Positions 14,519-23,591 of a DNA stretch of 64,000 nt are shown piece by piece; the stretch's first letter is position 1, and every line of letters begins with the position of its first letter. Under the pieces are notes generated by a model, which searched no databases, was not told the DNA's origin, and was given only the letters and a program-made list of their open reading frames with translations. The stretch covers positions 1-64,000 of the forward strand of contig JBHJHE010000014.1 in assembly GCA_050331095.1 (NCBI GenBank), written 5' to 3'. Source of the stretch: MED-G105 sp050331095 (lineage in GTDB: Bacteria > Pseudomonadota > Alphaproteobacteria > Caulobacterales > Parvularculaceae). A program made the translations under genes and the position numbers.

Positions 14519-16107
14519 GGCAACATCGCCTCCAGCGTCTCCAGCCGATCGGCTTCGGCCGTCGGCTTGTCCCAGCGGATGCGATTGATCCGTGGGAAGC
14601 GCATCGCGACGCCGGACTTGTGGCGGGCCGAGCGGTTCAGGCCTTCGAAGGCGATCTCGAGGACGAGGCCCTCGTCTTCGCCCGCGCGCACCTGGCGCAC
14701 CGGGCCGAACCGGTCCGTCGTGTTGTCGCGCACGAACTTGTCGAGCGCCTTCAGCTCTTCGTCCGTAAACCCGAAATAGGCCTTGCCCACGGGCACGAGC
14801 GCGTCGTCGGCGCTCCAGACGCCGAAGGTGTAGTCGGAGTAAAACGACGACCGCTTGCCGTGGCCGCGCTGGGCGTACATGAGGACGGCGTCGACGAGGA
14901 ACGGCTCGCGCTTCCATTTCCACCATTCGCCCTTCGGCCGTCCGGGTACGTAGGGCGCGGCCTTTCGCTTCAGCATCAGCCCTTCGATCGACGCGATCGG
15001 CGGCGCGCCGCGCAGGCGGGCGAGATCGTCCGCCGTCGCGAAATCGACGATCTCGGAGAGATCGAAGCGCGACGGCGTTCGTTCCGCGACGAACGCCTCA
15101 AGCCGCGCCCGGCGCTCGGCGAAGGCGAGGGGGCGAAGGTCCTCGCCGTCCAACGCCAGAAGGTCGTAGGCGCGCACGAAGGCGGGGCTTTCCGCGAGGA
15201 GCTTTTTCGAGACGGTCTTTCGGCCAAGGCGTTTTTGCAGGTCGGCGAAGGGCCGCACGCGAAATCCCTCGGCCGTCGGATCGAAAATCAGGAGCTCCCC
15301 GTCGATGACGGCGTCGAACGCCATCGCCTCGACAATGTCCGGGAACGACCCGCCAATATCGTCGCCCGTCCGCGAGTAGAGCCGCCGCGCGCCGCCCTCC
15401 GCGACGCACTGGACGCGGATCCCGTCCCATTTCCATTCGGCGAGAAACGCGTCGGGCGCGAGGGCCTCGAGGTCCTTGTCCTCCAGCGGGTGGGCGAGCA
15501 TCACCGGGCGGAACATGCCGGGCCGGTTGGCGTCGGGTTTCTCCGCGGTCCCATCGAGCCAGGCGAAGAGGTCGACGTAGGGGATCGTAAGCCCGTGCCA
15601 AAGCTCTTCGATAAGATTGACCGGCTGGCCGCCATAGACCGCGAGCGCGGTCTTCGCGAGGCGCGCCGAGACGCCGATGCGCAAGCCCCCGGTGATCAGC
15701 TTGATGAGCGCCCAGCGCCCCGGCGCGTCGAGGGCGTCGAGCCAGCCTTCGACGAGCGTCGGGCCTTCGGCGCGGCTCGCGCCGGCGAGCGTCTCGACGA
15801 TGTCGGCGAGCGACGGCGTCGCGTTCGCCCCCGGTTTTTCCGGCCAGGCGAGGGAGATCGTTTCGGCGAGGTCGCCGACATAGTCATAGGAGATCTCAAA
15901 CAGAACCTCGTCCATGCGCGCGGCGATTAGCCCGCGCAGCATCGCCGGCTTGACGCTCGCGATCTCCAGATCCCGCGTGATCGCCGCGAGGGCGTAGACG
16001 CGGTCGGGGTCGGGCGTCGCGGCGAAATAGTTGGCGAGGAGACGGATCTTGCCGTTGCGCGACGGCGTGAGGACGAGCCGGTCGAGAAGGTTGGCGAAGG
16101 CGCGCAT
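14515..16107 (-). CDS. ATP-dependent DNA ligase, ligase-associated repair family
   Basis: A 530-residue ATP-dependent ligase. The adenylated lysine lies in FLAEWKWDGIRVQ (motif I, near residue 210). The N-terminal alpha-helical DNA-binding part (MRAFANLLDRLVLTPSRNGK onward) and the OB-fold region (FRVRPFADLQKRLG, GEWWKWKREPFLVDAVLMYA) are complete. This is the ligase type that travels with an MBL exonuclease, a DEXH helicase and the PdeM endonuclease. The exonuclease gene lies directly upstream with a one-base overlap (TGATG). The stop codon is provided by repeat copy B. Confidence 0.92.
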   Translation of the reverse strand: MRAFANLLDRLVLTPSRNGKIRLLANYFAATPDPDRVYALAAITRDLEIASVKPAMLRGLIAARMDEVLFEISYDYVGDLAETISLAWPEKPGANATPSLADIVETLAGASRAEGPTLVEGWLDALDAPGRWALIKLITGGLRIGVSARLAKTALAVYGGQPVNLIEELWHGLTIPYVDLFAWLDGTAEKPDANRPGMFRPVMLAHPLEDKDLEALAPDAFLAEWKWDGIRVQCVAEGGARRLYSRTGDDIGGSFPDIVEAMAFDAVIDGELLIFDPTAEGFRVRPFADLQKRLGRKTVSKKLLAESPAFVRAYDLLALDGEDLRPLAFAERRARLEAFVAERTPSRFDLSEIVDFATADDLARLRGAPPIASIEGLMLKRKAAPYVPGRPKGEWWKWKREPFLVDAVLMYAQRGHGKRSSFYSDYTFGVWSADDALVPVGKAYFGFTDEELKALDKFVRDNTTDRFGPVRQVRAGEDEGLVLEIAFEGLNRSARHKSGVAMRFPRINRIRWDKPTAEADRLETLEAMLP

Positions 16108-17123
16108 CAGTCGTTCTCGTCCTCATAGCCGACGAGGCCGAGGGGGCGGGCGGCGAGCCCCTGCGTCTCGGCCCAGCGCAAGAGGGCGTCGTCGCGCCCG
16201 TGGGTCACCCAAAGCTCCTGCGGGCCGATCTCCTCCACGGTGCGGGTGAGCTCGTCCCAGTCCGCGTGGTCCGACAGAATGAGCGGAAGCTCGACGCCGC
16301 GCTGGCGGGCGCGGTTGCGGATGCGCATCCAGCCGCTGGCGAACGCCGCGACGGGGTCGGGGAAGCGCCGCGCCCATTTGTCGGTGAAGGCCGAGGGCGG
16401 GCCGACGACGATCTTGCCGGCGAACTGGCGCTTCTCCCCGGTCTTTGAGGAGAGCGTGGCCGGCTCCAGGGGGCCGAGCTCGACGCCGAACGATCCGTAG
16501 AGATCGCAGAGCTTCGCCATCGCGCCGTGGATGAAGATCGGTTCGTCGTAACCCGCCTCGCGGATGAGCGCGATCACGCGCTGCGCCTTGCCGAGGGCGT
16601 AGGCGCCGACGAGATGGGCGCGCTCCGGGAACTGACGGACCGAGGCGAGGAGCCTCGCGATCTCGCCGCGGTCGTCCGGATGGCGAAAGACGGGGAGCGC
16701 GAACGTCGCCTCGGAGATGAAGACGTCGCAGGCCATGACCTCGAACGGCGCGCAGGTTGGGTCGGCGCGGCGCTTGTAGTCGCCCGAGACGATGAGCCTC
16801 TTGCCGGCGTATTCGACGACCGCCTGGGCCGAGCCGAGCACGTGGCCGGCCGGGATCAGCGAGACGGAGACGCCGTTGACGGTCGTCGCCTCGCCGTGGG
16901 CGACGGGCTGGCGGGCGTCGGCGAAGGCCTCGCCGTAGCGCGCCGCCATGATGGCGATCGTTTCTTCGGTGGCGAGGACCGCGCCGTGGCCGGCGCGGGC
17001 GTGGTCGGCGTGGCCGTGGGTCACGACCGCGCGGTCGACGGCGGCCACGGGGTCGACGAAGAAGTCTCCCGGCGGGCAGTAAAGGCCCTTCGGCGTCGGC
17101 CTCAGAATGTCGTCGAATTTCAT
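16107..17123 (-). CDS. Ligase-associated DNA damage response exonuclease (metallo-beta-lactamase fold)
   Basis: A 338-residue metallo-beta-lactamase/beta-CASP nuclease related to SNM1. Metal ligands lie in VVTHGHADHARAGHG (HxHxDH), the IPAGHVLGSAQ histidine and ILSDHADWDEL. It is predicted to trim DNA ends for the adjacent ligase. It overlaps the ligase start by one base, so the two are translationally coupled. The start MKFDDILRPTPKGLYCPPGD is the family N terminus. The other two members of the usual four-gene cassette are 6.5 kb away at 23592-26924. Confidence 0.92.
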   Translation of the reverse strand: MKFDDILRPTPKGLYCPPGDFFVDPVAAVDRAVVTHGHADHARAGHGAVLATEETIAIMAARYGEAFADARQPVAHGEATTVNGVSVSLIPAGHVLGSAQAVVEYAGKRLIVSGDYKRRADPTCAPFEVMACDVFISEATFALPVFRHPDDRGEIARLLASVRQFPERAHLVGAYALGKAQRVIALIREAGYDEPIFIHGAMAKLCDLYGSFGVELGPLEPATLSSKTGEKRQFAGKIVVGPPSAFTDKWARRFPDPVAAFASGWMRIRNRARQRGVELPLILSDHADWDELTRTVEEIGPQELWVTHGRDDALLRWAETQGLAARPLGLVGYEDEND

Positions 17124-17200
17124 GGCGGCCGACTTATGCGCCGCCGACGGCGGGTGCTAGACGGGGCGGGGTTTTGTTGCGGCGCACGGGAGAAGATCGC

Positions 17201-18100
17201 ATGGGCGTGGACGGCGCCGGCCCACTCGGCGCACAGGCTGGCGGGCCGTTCGGCGGCGGGCCGTTCGGCAGCGGGCTTGTCGGCGGGTTGGGGCGAGCGC
17301 TGACCGCGCTCGTGTGGATCAGCACTATCATCTTCGGCTTTTTCATCGTCGCCCATTATGGCGGCGCCATCGCCCGCGGCGAACCCGCGGCGTGGAACGC
17401 GTTCCTGCCGGACCTCCATCGCGCCGGCGCGCCGCGCTCGAACGCCGCCATCGGCGCGCACTTCGCCCTCGGCGCGGTCCTGCTGGTCCTCGGCCCGATC
17501 CAGCTTTTCGGCGTCGTGCGCCGGCGCGCCCCCGCGCTGCACCGCTGGACGGGACGCGTCTACGTCGCCGCGGCCTTCGCAACGGCGATCGGCGGGCTCT
17601 ACTTCATCGCCGCGCGGGGCACGGTGGGCGGGCCGGCGATGAGCGTCGGCTTTGCGATCTATGGCGCGCTGATGGCGCTCGCGGCGGTTCAGACGGCCCG
17701 CTACGCCATGGCCCGCGCGTTCGACGCCCACCGCGCCTGGGCCGTCCGCCTCTTCGCGCTCGCCGTCGGCTCGTGGCTTTACCGCATGGAGTACGGCCTG
17801 TGGTTCGCGGCGAACGGCGGCGCGCCCGCGACGACGCCGGGCCACACGGAGGACTTTCGCGGTTGGTTCGACGTGGTGATGTCCTACTTCTTCTTCGTCC
17901 CCAATCTGATCGTCGCCGAGCTTTTCGTGCGCGGCGCGCGCTTCGACGGGACCGGCCCGACGCGCGCGGCCGCCGTCGGCGCGCTCGGCGTCGCCTGCGC
18001 CGTCGTTTTCGTCGGCACGGCGTTCTTCGCGCTCGAGGTCTGGGGGCCGTCGATCGTCGGCGCGCTCGCCGGCGCGCCCTCCGACGCGCTCGCGCCATGA
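17201..18100 (+). CDS. DUF2306 family membrane protein
   Basis: About 299 residues with a glycine-rich N terminus (GGPFGGGPFGSGLVGGLG) and six to seven membrane helices. The core AIGAHFALGAVLLVLGPIQ, APALHRWTGRVYV and AHRAWAVRLFALA, with conserved histidines, is typical of DUF2306. The spacing suggests haem or metal binding in the membrane, but no function is established. The ATG at 17201 is preferred over an upstream TTG. It overlaps the carotenoid oxygenase start by four bases (ATGA), so the two are co-expressed. Confidence 0.75.
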   Translation: MGVDGAGPLGAQAGGPFGGGPFGSGLVGGLGRALTALVWISTIIFGFFIVAHYGGAIARGEPAAWNAFLPDLHRAGAPRSNAAIGAHFALGAVLLVLGPIQLFGVVRRRAPALHRWTGRVYVAAAFATAIGGLYFIAARGTVGGPAMSVGFAIYGALMALAAVQTARYAMARAFDAHRAWAVRLFALAVGSWLYRMEYGLWFAANGGAPATTPGHTEDFRGWFDVVMSYFFFVPNLIVAELFVRGARFDGTGPTRAAAVGALGVACAVVFVGTAFFALEVWGPSIVGALAGAPSDALAP

Positions 18101-19557
18101 CCGCGGCTCTTTCTCACTCGCTGGCGCCCATTGGCGTCCGCTGCCTGCGCGCGGCGCGGGAGACCCATGGCCCGCGGCCGTTGAAGACCGTCTCCGGCGC
18201 GATCCCCGCCGACCTCAACGGGCGGCTCTATCGCGTCGGGCCCGGACGGTTCGAGCGGGACGGCGCGCCGCTCGGCCACTGGTTCGACGGCGAGGGGCTT
18301 TGCGTCATGGTGGAGCTCGCCGGCGGCGCGGCGACGGCGACGGTCAGATACGTCGCCGACGAGGCCCGCGCCGACTACGCCGCGCTCGGGCGGCTGGGCG
18401 TCGCGCCGAGCTTCGTGCGCCGCCTGCGCAGCGTCTGGTCGTGGCGCGACTACGCCAATCTCGCCAACACTGCGCTCCTTTTCTGGGGGGAGCGCCTGTT
18501 CGCGCTTTACGAGGCCGCCGCGCCCGTGGAGATTGATCCGGACACGCTCGACGTCGTCGGCGAGACCGCCCTCGGCGTCGTGCGCCGCGCCTTCTCCGCC
18601 CACCCGAAGCGCCATCGCCCCAGCGGCGCGTGGATCAATCAGGGCTTTCGCGTGCTGCCGTCGCCGGCGATGGACTACTACGCCCTGCGGCCCGACGGCC
18701 GGGCGGCGCGTCTCGGGGCGGCCGCCTACAAGGGCGGGTCGCTGACCCACGACTTCGCGCTCACGGACCGGTGGATCGCGACGATCTCGCCGCCCGCCTT
18801 CGCGCGCAAGTTCGACGACCTTTTTCGCGGCGTCGCCTTGTCGGAGGGGCTCGACTGGCGCGGCGACGAACCGACGGAAATCGTCCTGACGGGGATCGGC
18901 CCCAACGGCGCCCTGGAGCCCGCGCGCCGAGCGCGGATCGAGGCGCCGTCGTTCTTCTATTCCCACACCGCCCAGGCGTTCGACGACGGCGAGGACGTCG
19001 TCATTCACGGCGTCGCGGCCGACGACGGCGGCGGCATGGAATGGGTCAAGGCGATCCGCCCGGACGCGACGTCGCTGCCGCGGCCGAGCCCCATGCGCCT
19101 CGTCGAGATCCGCCTGTCGCCGAACCGTGGGACCGCGACGACGCGCGTTCTCGCCGAGCGCCGCATCGACTTCCCGGCGGTCGACGCCGCCGCGCCCCGC
19201 GCGCGCTACGTCTACGCCGCGGGCTTCGCCGACGAAGCGGCGGCCTATACGGACTTCTTCGACGCCTGGGTCAAGATCGACGTCGAGACGGGCGCCGCCC
19301 AGCCAGCCGCCCCGATCTCCGGAGAGGGTTCACGGCGCTTCGTCAGTGAGCCGACGTTCGTTCCGCGTCCGGACCCGAAGGCCGAGGACGACGGCTGGAT
19401 CCTCAGCCTCTTCTATGACGCCGATGCCGACGAGACGCGCCTCGCGATCGTCGACGCCTTCGGCGACGCCTGGGGCGCGCCCGTCGCCGAGGTCTCGCTC
19501 GGCCAGCCCTTGCCGATGAGCTTTCACGGCGTCTGGCGTCCGGCGTCGGAACCCTGA
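18097..19557 (+). CDS. Carotenoid cleavage oxygenase (RPE65 family)
   Basis: A 486-residue non-haem iron enzyme that cleaves polyene chains. Family segments include ADLNGRLYRVGPG, GHWFDGEGL, YKGGSLTHDFALTDRW with an iron-ligand histidine, FYSHTAQAF, and the final MSFHGVW histidine close to the C terminus. The substrate may be a carotenoid, an apocarotenoid or a lignin-derived stilbene. It starts within the stop of the DUF2306 membrane gene. Its 3' end overlaps the convergent marR gene by 34 bases. Confidence 0.85.
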   Translation: MTAALSHSLAPIGVRCLRAARETHGPRPLKTVSGAIPADLNGRLYRVGPGRFERDGAPLGHWFDGEGLCVMVELAGGAATATVRYVADEARADYAALGRLGVAPSFVRRLRSVWSWRDYANLANTALLFWGERLFALYEAAAPVEIDPDTLDVVGETALGVVRRAFSAHPKRHRPSGAWINQGFRVLPSPAMDYYALRPDGRAARLGAAAYKGGSLTHDFALTDRWIATISPPAFARKFDDLFRGVALSEGLDWRGDEPTEIVLTGIGPNGALEPARRARIEAPSFFYSHTAQAFDDGEDVVIHGVAADDGGGMEWVKAIRPDATSLPRPSPMRLVEIRLSPNRGTATTRVLAERRIDFPAVDAAAPRARYVYAAGFADEAAAYTDFFDAWVKIDVETGAAQPAAPISGEGSRRFVSEPTFVPRPDPKAEDDGWILSLFYDADADETRLAIVDAFGDAWGAPVAEVSLGQPLPMSFHGVWRPASEP

Positions 19558-19985
19558 TCGCTTTGCAAGTGCGCCGCGACGCGCTCCATGATCGGCAGGA
19601 TCGCGCGGCGCTGGGCGGCGGTGAGGGGCGCGAGCATCGCCGCGGCGTTGCGCAGGTCCTGGCGGCGAATGGCGCGGGCCGTCTCGCGGCCGGCCTCCGT
19701 CAGGGCAAGGAGCACCCCGCGGCCGTCGCCCGCCGTCGGCGTCTTGTCGATCAGCCCGTCGCGGGCGAGCTTCTCGGCCGCCGTCGACAGGGTCGTGCGC
19801 GGCACGCCGAGAATGTCGGCGAGGTCGCTCGGCCGGCGCGGCGCCTCGGCGAGCGTTCCGAGCAGGTGGAAGTGCAACGGATTGAACCTCAGGCGGCCCT
19901 CCGCCGGCGCGCCCTTGCGCCCCTCGACGAGGAACGTGCGGACGATCGCGCCGACGCACGCCGCGAGGCGCTCCTCATCGGTCAT
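19524..19985 (-). CDS. MarR family transcriptional regulator
   Basis: A 153-residue winged helix regulator: LHFHLLGTLAEAPRRPSDLA, then ILGVPRTTLSTAAEKLARDG and KTPTAGDGRGVLLALTEAG, the standard MarR recognition helix and wing. MarR proteins usually bind palindromes near their own promoter and release DNA on binding small phenolic ligands. The divergent SRPBCC lipoprotein gene starts 131 bases away, with a perfect inverted repeat between them. It converges with, and slightly overlaps, the carotenoid oxygenase gene. Confidence 0.88.
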   Translation of the reverse strand: MTDEERLAACVGAIVRTFLVEGRKGAPAEGRLRFNPLHFHLLGTLAEAPRRPSDLADILGVPRTTLSTAAEKLARDGLIDKTPTAGDGRGVLLALTEAGRETARAIRRQDLRNAAAMLAPLTAAQRRAILPIMERVAAHLQSDQGSDAGRQTP

Positions 19986-20082
19986 GGTCGCCTCCGGTCA
20001 ACGTTCGAGGCCAGCTTCGGGCCAGCTTCAGGGCCAGCTTCGGGGCTTGCGAATACGCGGGGCAAGTAGTACGGAATACGTC

Positions 20083-20097
20083 ATACGTTAATCGTAT
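20083..20097. promoter_or_regulatory. Candidate MarR operator
   Basis: ATACG TTAAT CGTAT is a perfect 5+5 inverted repeat, preceded by a related ATACGTC at 20077-20083. It lies between marR and the divergent lipoprotein gene, where a self-regulating MarR protein would bind. Three near-identical direct repeats of CCAGCTTCGGG lie further upstream, around 20009-20045. Confidence 0.5.
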
Positions 20098-20115
20098 CAC
20101 ACTGAGGTTCCGCCA

Positions 20116-20714
20116 ATGCGCCGCTAGTCGTTGATTGCCATTCTTGTCCTGTCCGCCTGCGCCGGGCAGACGCCGCCGAGCGAGCCGCCGTCATACACGC
20201 CGCCGCCGGCGGTCGCGACCGACGGCTTCGTTTCGATCGTCGTCGAGGCCGATTTCCCCATGGACCTCGAGGCGTTCCGCGTCTTTCTCGCCGAAGAGTC
20301 CCTCATCGACTATTTGGAGCCCGTCGGCGACGTCTCGCCGCCGGTCGCGGGCGAAGTCCTGCGCGGCGAGTGGCCGACGCCGGGCGCGGCGCGGCGCGGC
20401 GCCTGACGCTGGCGGACGGGCACTACGTCATCGAACGCGTCCTCGAAAACCGGCCCGATTTCTTCAAGTACCAGGTCTGGGTCTTCACCAACGCTGCGGG
20501 TCGCGGCGTCGACCAGATCGTCGGCGAGCAGCGCTTCACCGAAACGGCCGACGGCGTGACGTTCGAGTGGACCTACAACATCAAGCCGAAAAACGCCCTG
20601 ACGCGGATCTTCGTCCGGCGCGTCGCGAACCGCGATATTCGCCCGTTCCTCCAGAACGGCATCGACGGCTTCGCCGCCGCGGCGCGCGACCGCGTCGACG
20701 CCGCGGCGGAATAG
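20116..20714 (+). pseudogene. SRPBCC-like lipoprotein, broken by an amber codon and a frameshift
   Basis: Read from the ATG at 20116, the gene begins MRR, then a TAG at 20125, then SLIAILVLSACAGQ, a normal lipoprotein signal with lipobox. The mature part (FVSIVVEADFPMDLEAFRVF and on) is START/SRPBCC-like. Around 20381-20405, in a GGCGC-type repeated tract, the frame shifts by one base. The rest continues in the other frame as RLTLADGHYVIERVLENRP, FFKYQVWVFTNA and FEWTYNIKPKNALTRIFVRR, to a TAG at 20714. Two lesions suggest real decay, or two sequencing errors. A TTG at 20131 would give too short a signal peptide. Confidence 0.72.
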
Positions 20715-20722
20715 GCGGAGCC

Positions 20723-21295
20723 CTATCGATCGGCCTCCATATGCGCCTCCAGAGCGGCGACGCTTGGCCGGACGGCGGCGAGGTCCGCCTCCGGAACGTC
20801 TTTTAGTTTCTCCAGCGCCTTCATCATGCCGTCGAACTGCGCGCGCGCGGCCGGCGGCATCATGTCGAGCATCGCCGGATCCATGTCGCGCATTTGCGCA
20901 TAGTCCGGATTTTCGGCGAGCTCGATCGCCATGTAGGCGGCGAAGACGCGGTCGCCGACGCTCGCCCATTCGGCGGGCGCAAAGCCGTGGGGCTTCAGCG
21001 TCTTGGCGAAATCGGCGTAAACCTTCGGTGCCGCGCCGCGCAGCGCAGTGATGCTGGAGCCGTAGGGCGAAAACGCGCCGCCCTCGAACGGGTTCGTCGG
21101 CTGACTGATGACGTCGCCGTCGCCCCGTTCGCGGACCGCCTCGCCGAACGCCTCGACGTCTTCGAGCGACGTGACGAAGCGGTCGACCTCGTTCGAGGAC
21201 AACGCGTCGTCTGACGATAGCGCGTCGGCGGCGACGGCCGCGCCCGCGGTCGTGATGGCCACGAGCGCGGCGGCCAGAGTTTTCTTCAGCGTCAT
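20723..21295 (-). CDS. Secreted protein of unknown function
   Basis: A 190-residue protein with a clear signal peptide (MTLKKTLAAALVAITTAGAA, cleaved after AVA). The mature part is acidic and mostly helical, with a serine-aspartate start (DALSSDDALSSNEVDRF) and a methionine-rich stretch DMDPAMLDMMPPAARAQF. No domain is recognised. Its stop lies nine bases from the end of the convergent SRPBCC pseudogene. The ATG at 21295 fits the signal peptide well. Confidence 0.65.
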   Translation of the reverse strand: MTLKKTLAAALVAITTAGAAVAADALSSDDALSSNEVDRFVTSLEDVEAFGEAVRERGDGDVISQPTNPFEGGAFSPYGSSITALRGAAPKVYADFAKTLKPHGFAPAEWASVGDRVFAAYMAIELAENPDYAQMRDMDPAMLDMMPPAARAQFDGMMKALEKLKDVPEADLAAVRPSVAALEAHMEADR

Positions 21296-21383
21296 GGTCG
21301 GCTTCTCCCAATGCGATCCCCGCCACGCTAGCGGCGCGCGCGCATCGCGAAAAGCCGCTTATGCCGAAGCGGCGGGCGAGCGA

Positions 21384-22001
21384 TCAATCGCCCGCGCGCC
21401 GCCGCGGCTTGAAGACGACGACCTGGGGGTCGAAGCAGGGCAGCGCGGGCGGCGCGTTGAGGCAAGAGCCGTTGAACGTCGAGATCTGATCGACCTGGCC
21501 GTTCGCGGGCCCGTGGGAGCGCACGACCACATGGATTTCAGACGTGTAGGAATTTTGTAGGCCGGGCCCGAACAGATGCCGGACGAGCGCCGGATCGACC
21601 TCCGGATTTGAGTGGATGAAGCCGATGGGCAGGAACGCGGCGAACGCGGCGGAGCCGTCGTCGCGGGCGAGGCGGCCCGTCGCGTTGAGGACCGACGCCT
21701 CGACCGCCGGGGTCGCGAAATCGGACGCGGAGCAGCCCGTGGGCGCGCACGCCCCGGGATTGTTGAAGACGACCCACCAGACCGAATACGCCTCGCCGGG
21801 CTGTAGGCCGCTCGTGCGGACGCGCAGGCGCGCGCCCGTCGGCAGTCTCGACAAGGTCGCCTTGCCGACGGTCTCGCCGGCCGCCGGCGAACCGTCCGGC
21901 TGCTGAAAGGTCACTGCGTCGGCTCGGAACTGCGCGGCGTTCGCGGGCGCGGCGAATAGGCCGGCCGCCAGCGCGGCCGCCGCAATCGTCGATCGTTTCA
22001 T
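21384..22001 (-). CDS. Secreted protein of unknown function
   Basis: A 205-residue exported protein with a signal peptide (MKRSTIAAAALAAGLFAAPA). The mature domain looks beta-rich. It contains YSVWWVVFNNPGACAPTGCS with two cysteines, and a further cysteine pair near the end (SCLNAPPALPC), which suggests disulfide bonds in the periplasm. This wording recurs in uncharacterised bacterial secreted proteins, but I cannot assign a function. AGGGGAG lies just upstream of the ATG at 22001. Confidence 0.68.
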   Translation of the reverse strand: MKRSTIAAAALAAGLFAAPANAAQFRADAVTFQQPDGSPAAGETVGKATLSRLPTGARLRVRTSGLQPGEAYSVWWVVFNNPGACAPTGCSASDFATPAVEASVLNATGRLARDDGSAAFAAFLPIGFIHSNPEVDPALVRHLFGPGLQNSYTSEIHVVVRSHGPANGQVDQISTFNGSCLNAPPALPCFDPQVVVFKPRRRAGD

Positions 22002-22170
22002 GAAATCTCCCCTTTGGTTGCTCTCCCCGCCTGCAATCCATGAGCGAATTGCGGACGCTCCAGGACGATAAATAGAAGAATCTTGGCCCGCAACGACAAT
22101 CGTCAGCAAACGGTGTTTTTGAGCGAGGCGAGCGCTCGCGCGCGATCCGCCTCTGGGGCGGGATCGGGCC

Positions 22171-22602
22171 TCAGCCCGCGCCGTCCGGCCGGGTGACGAC
22201 GAACGCGGCCGACGCGGCGAGCACGGGGATCTGGATCGCGATGACGAAGAGCGGCGCGCCGAGGACGACGCTGACGAAGGGCGTCGCGGCCATCGCGATG
22301 ACGGCGGCGCGCTTCGCCTTCGGCGCGATGGCGCCATGCGCCTGCCAGTCGCGGATCAGCGGCCCGAAGCGCCGATGGCCGAGGAGCCAGGCGTGGAGCC
22401 GCGGCGAGGAGCGCGCAAAGGCGTAGGCCGCGACCAGCAGGAAGGGCGTCGTCGGCAACAGGGGAAGGGCGGCGCCAAGCGCGGCGAGGGCGAGGGCGCC
22501 GACGCCGCCGGCGAGCCACAACGCGCGCGCGGGCCCGCGCGCCAGGCGCGGCGCGCCGTCCGGGACGTTGTCTTGGGGGACGTTGTCTTCGGGATCGCTC
22601 AC
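22171..22602 (-). CDS. YbaN family inner membrane protein (DUF454)
   Basis: A 143-residue membrane protein with three to four helices. DUF454 landmarks are LPLLPTTPFLLVAAYAFARS, SSPRLHAWLLGHRRFGPLIR and DWQAHGAIAPKAKRAAV. The function is unknown in all bacteria. The N-terminal 20 residues (EDNVPQDNVPDG, a short internal duplication) are hydrophilic and may be cytoplasmic. It stands alone on the minus strand. Confidence 0.85.
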   Translation of the reverse strand: MSDPEDNVPQDNVPDGAPRLARGPARALWLAGGVGALALAALGAALPLLPTTPFLLVAAYAFARSSPRLHAWLLGHRRFGPLIRDWQAHGAIAPKAKRAAVIAMAATPFVSVVLGAPLFVIAIQIPVLAASAAFVVTRPDGAG

Positions 22603-22720
22603 AGCGGCGAGCGATTTTCGACGAGGGCTGTCGGGGTCGTCCGGCGGATCGGTCGGGGCGATCCGGTCGCGTCGCCGATCGTGGCTGGCGACATGCGCCC
22701 GGCGTCCGGGGCGCGGGCCG

Positions 22721-23533
22721 TCACGGCGGGGCCCGCGTGGCGCCGTCTTCCGGCGACCGGCGGGGCGGTTCGGCGGACGTCCGCAAGGGACGCGGCGGCC
22801 GGCCGGCGGGGGCGGCGTATGGATCGGCGACAGGCGCTCCGGCGCCGGACGGATCCTTCGGGGCGGCCTCTTCGACGGTCGTCAGCGGCTCGTCGCCATG
22901 CGGCTCGTCGCCATGCGGATCGTCCGGCTGGTCGTCCGGCCATGCGGCGAGCAGCTGCTCGACTTTCTCCAGCAGGGCGGGGTCGGTCTCGCCGTCCGCC
23001 GCCGCGGCCTCCATGAGCGGCGCGGCGGCGACGATGCGCTCCCAGGCGTCGTCGTCGTCAAGGTCGAGCGGGGGCGGGCTGGCGGACGGCGACGGGACGC
23101 CCGTCCCGCGTGCGGGCGCGGCGTCCGTTGGCGGGGGCGCGTTCAAACTCGCGTTCGACCTCCGGAACTCGCGCGCTTTCGCCAGACAGCGGCTGCGTTC
23201 CTCGTGCGTGAGCCGCAGTCGCTCGATCGTCTGATGGGCCCATAGGGCGCGCGCCATGGCGTTGATGCGGCGCTCGAACTTGCCGGATTTGTCGCCCCGC
23301 TCGACGACGGAGAAGGACCGCGCGGCGTCGCCCGCCTCGTCGGCTAGGTCGAGGCTCAGCATCGACAGGCGCCGATACCGCGCGGTCAGCGCGGCGTCGA
23401 AATCCGCGTCGCTGAGCGTCGCCGGGTCGCTTTCGGGCCGGGCGCCTTCGGGCCGGGCGCCTTCGGGTAAGACGCCTTCGAGCGCGGCTCCTGGCGGGTT
23501 ATGGTCGTCCGCAGTCCACATGAACCCGACCAT
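22721..23533 (-). CDS. Hypothetical protein with a low-complexity acidic, proline-rich tail
   Basis: About 270 residues. The ordered part is around SDADFDAALTARYRRLSMLS and INAMARALWAHQTIERLRLT, predicted helical. The second half is rich in Pro, Ala, Asp and Glu, with short repeats such as HGDEPHGDEP and EGARPEGARPE. No family is recognised. The reading frame stays open up to 23611, but that would overlap the divergent helicase gene. ATG codons at 23533 and 23521 are more likely starts. The start and exact role are unresolved. Confidence 0.5.
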   Translation of the reverse strand: MVGFMWTADDHNPPGAALEGVLPEGARPEGARPESDPATLSDADFDAALTARYRRLSMLSLDLADEAGDAARSFSVVERGDKSGKFERRINAMARALWAHQTIERLRLTHEERSRCLAKAREFRRSNASLNAPPPTDAAPARGTGVPSPSASPPPLDLDDDDAWERIVAAAPLMEAAAADGETDPALLEKVEQLLAAWPDDQPDDPHGDEPHGDEPLTTVEEAAPKDPSGAGAPVADPYAAPAGRPPRPLRTSAEPPRRSPEDGATRAPP

Positions 23534-23591
23534 AGCCCATGTGGCGAGGCGTTCGATAAGTGCGCCGCTTGTAAAGGTAGTCTCGCCGTCG

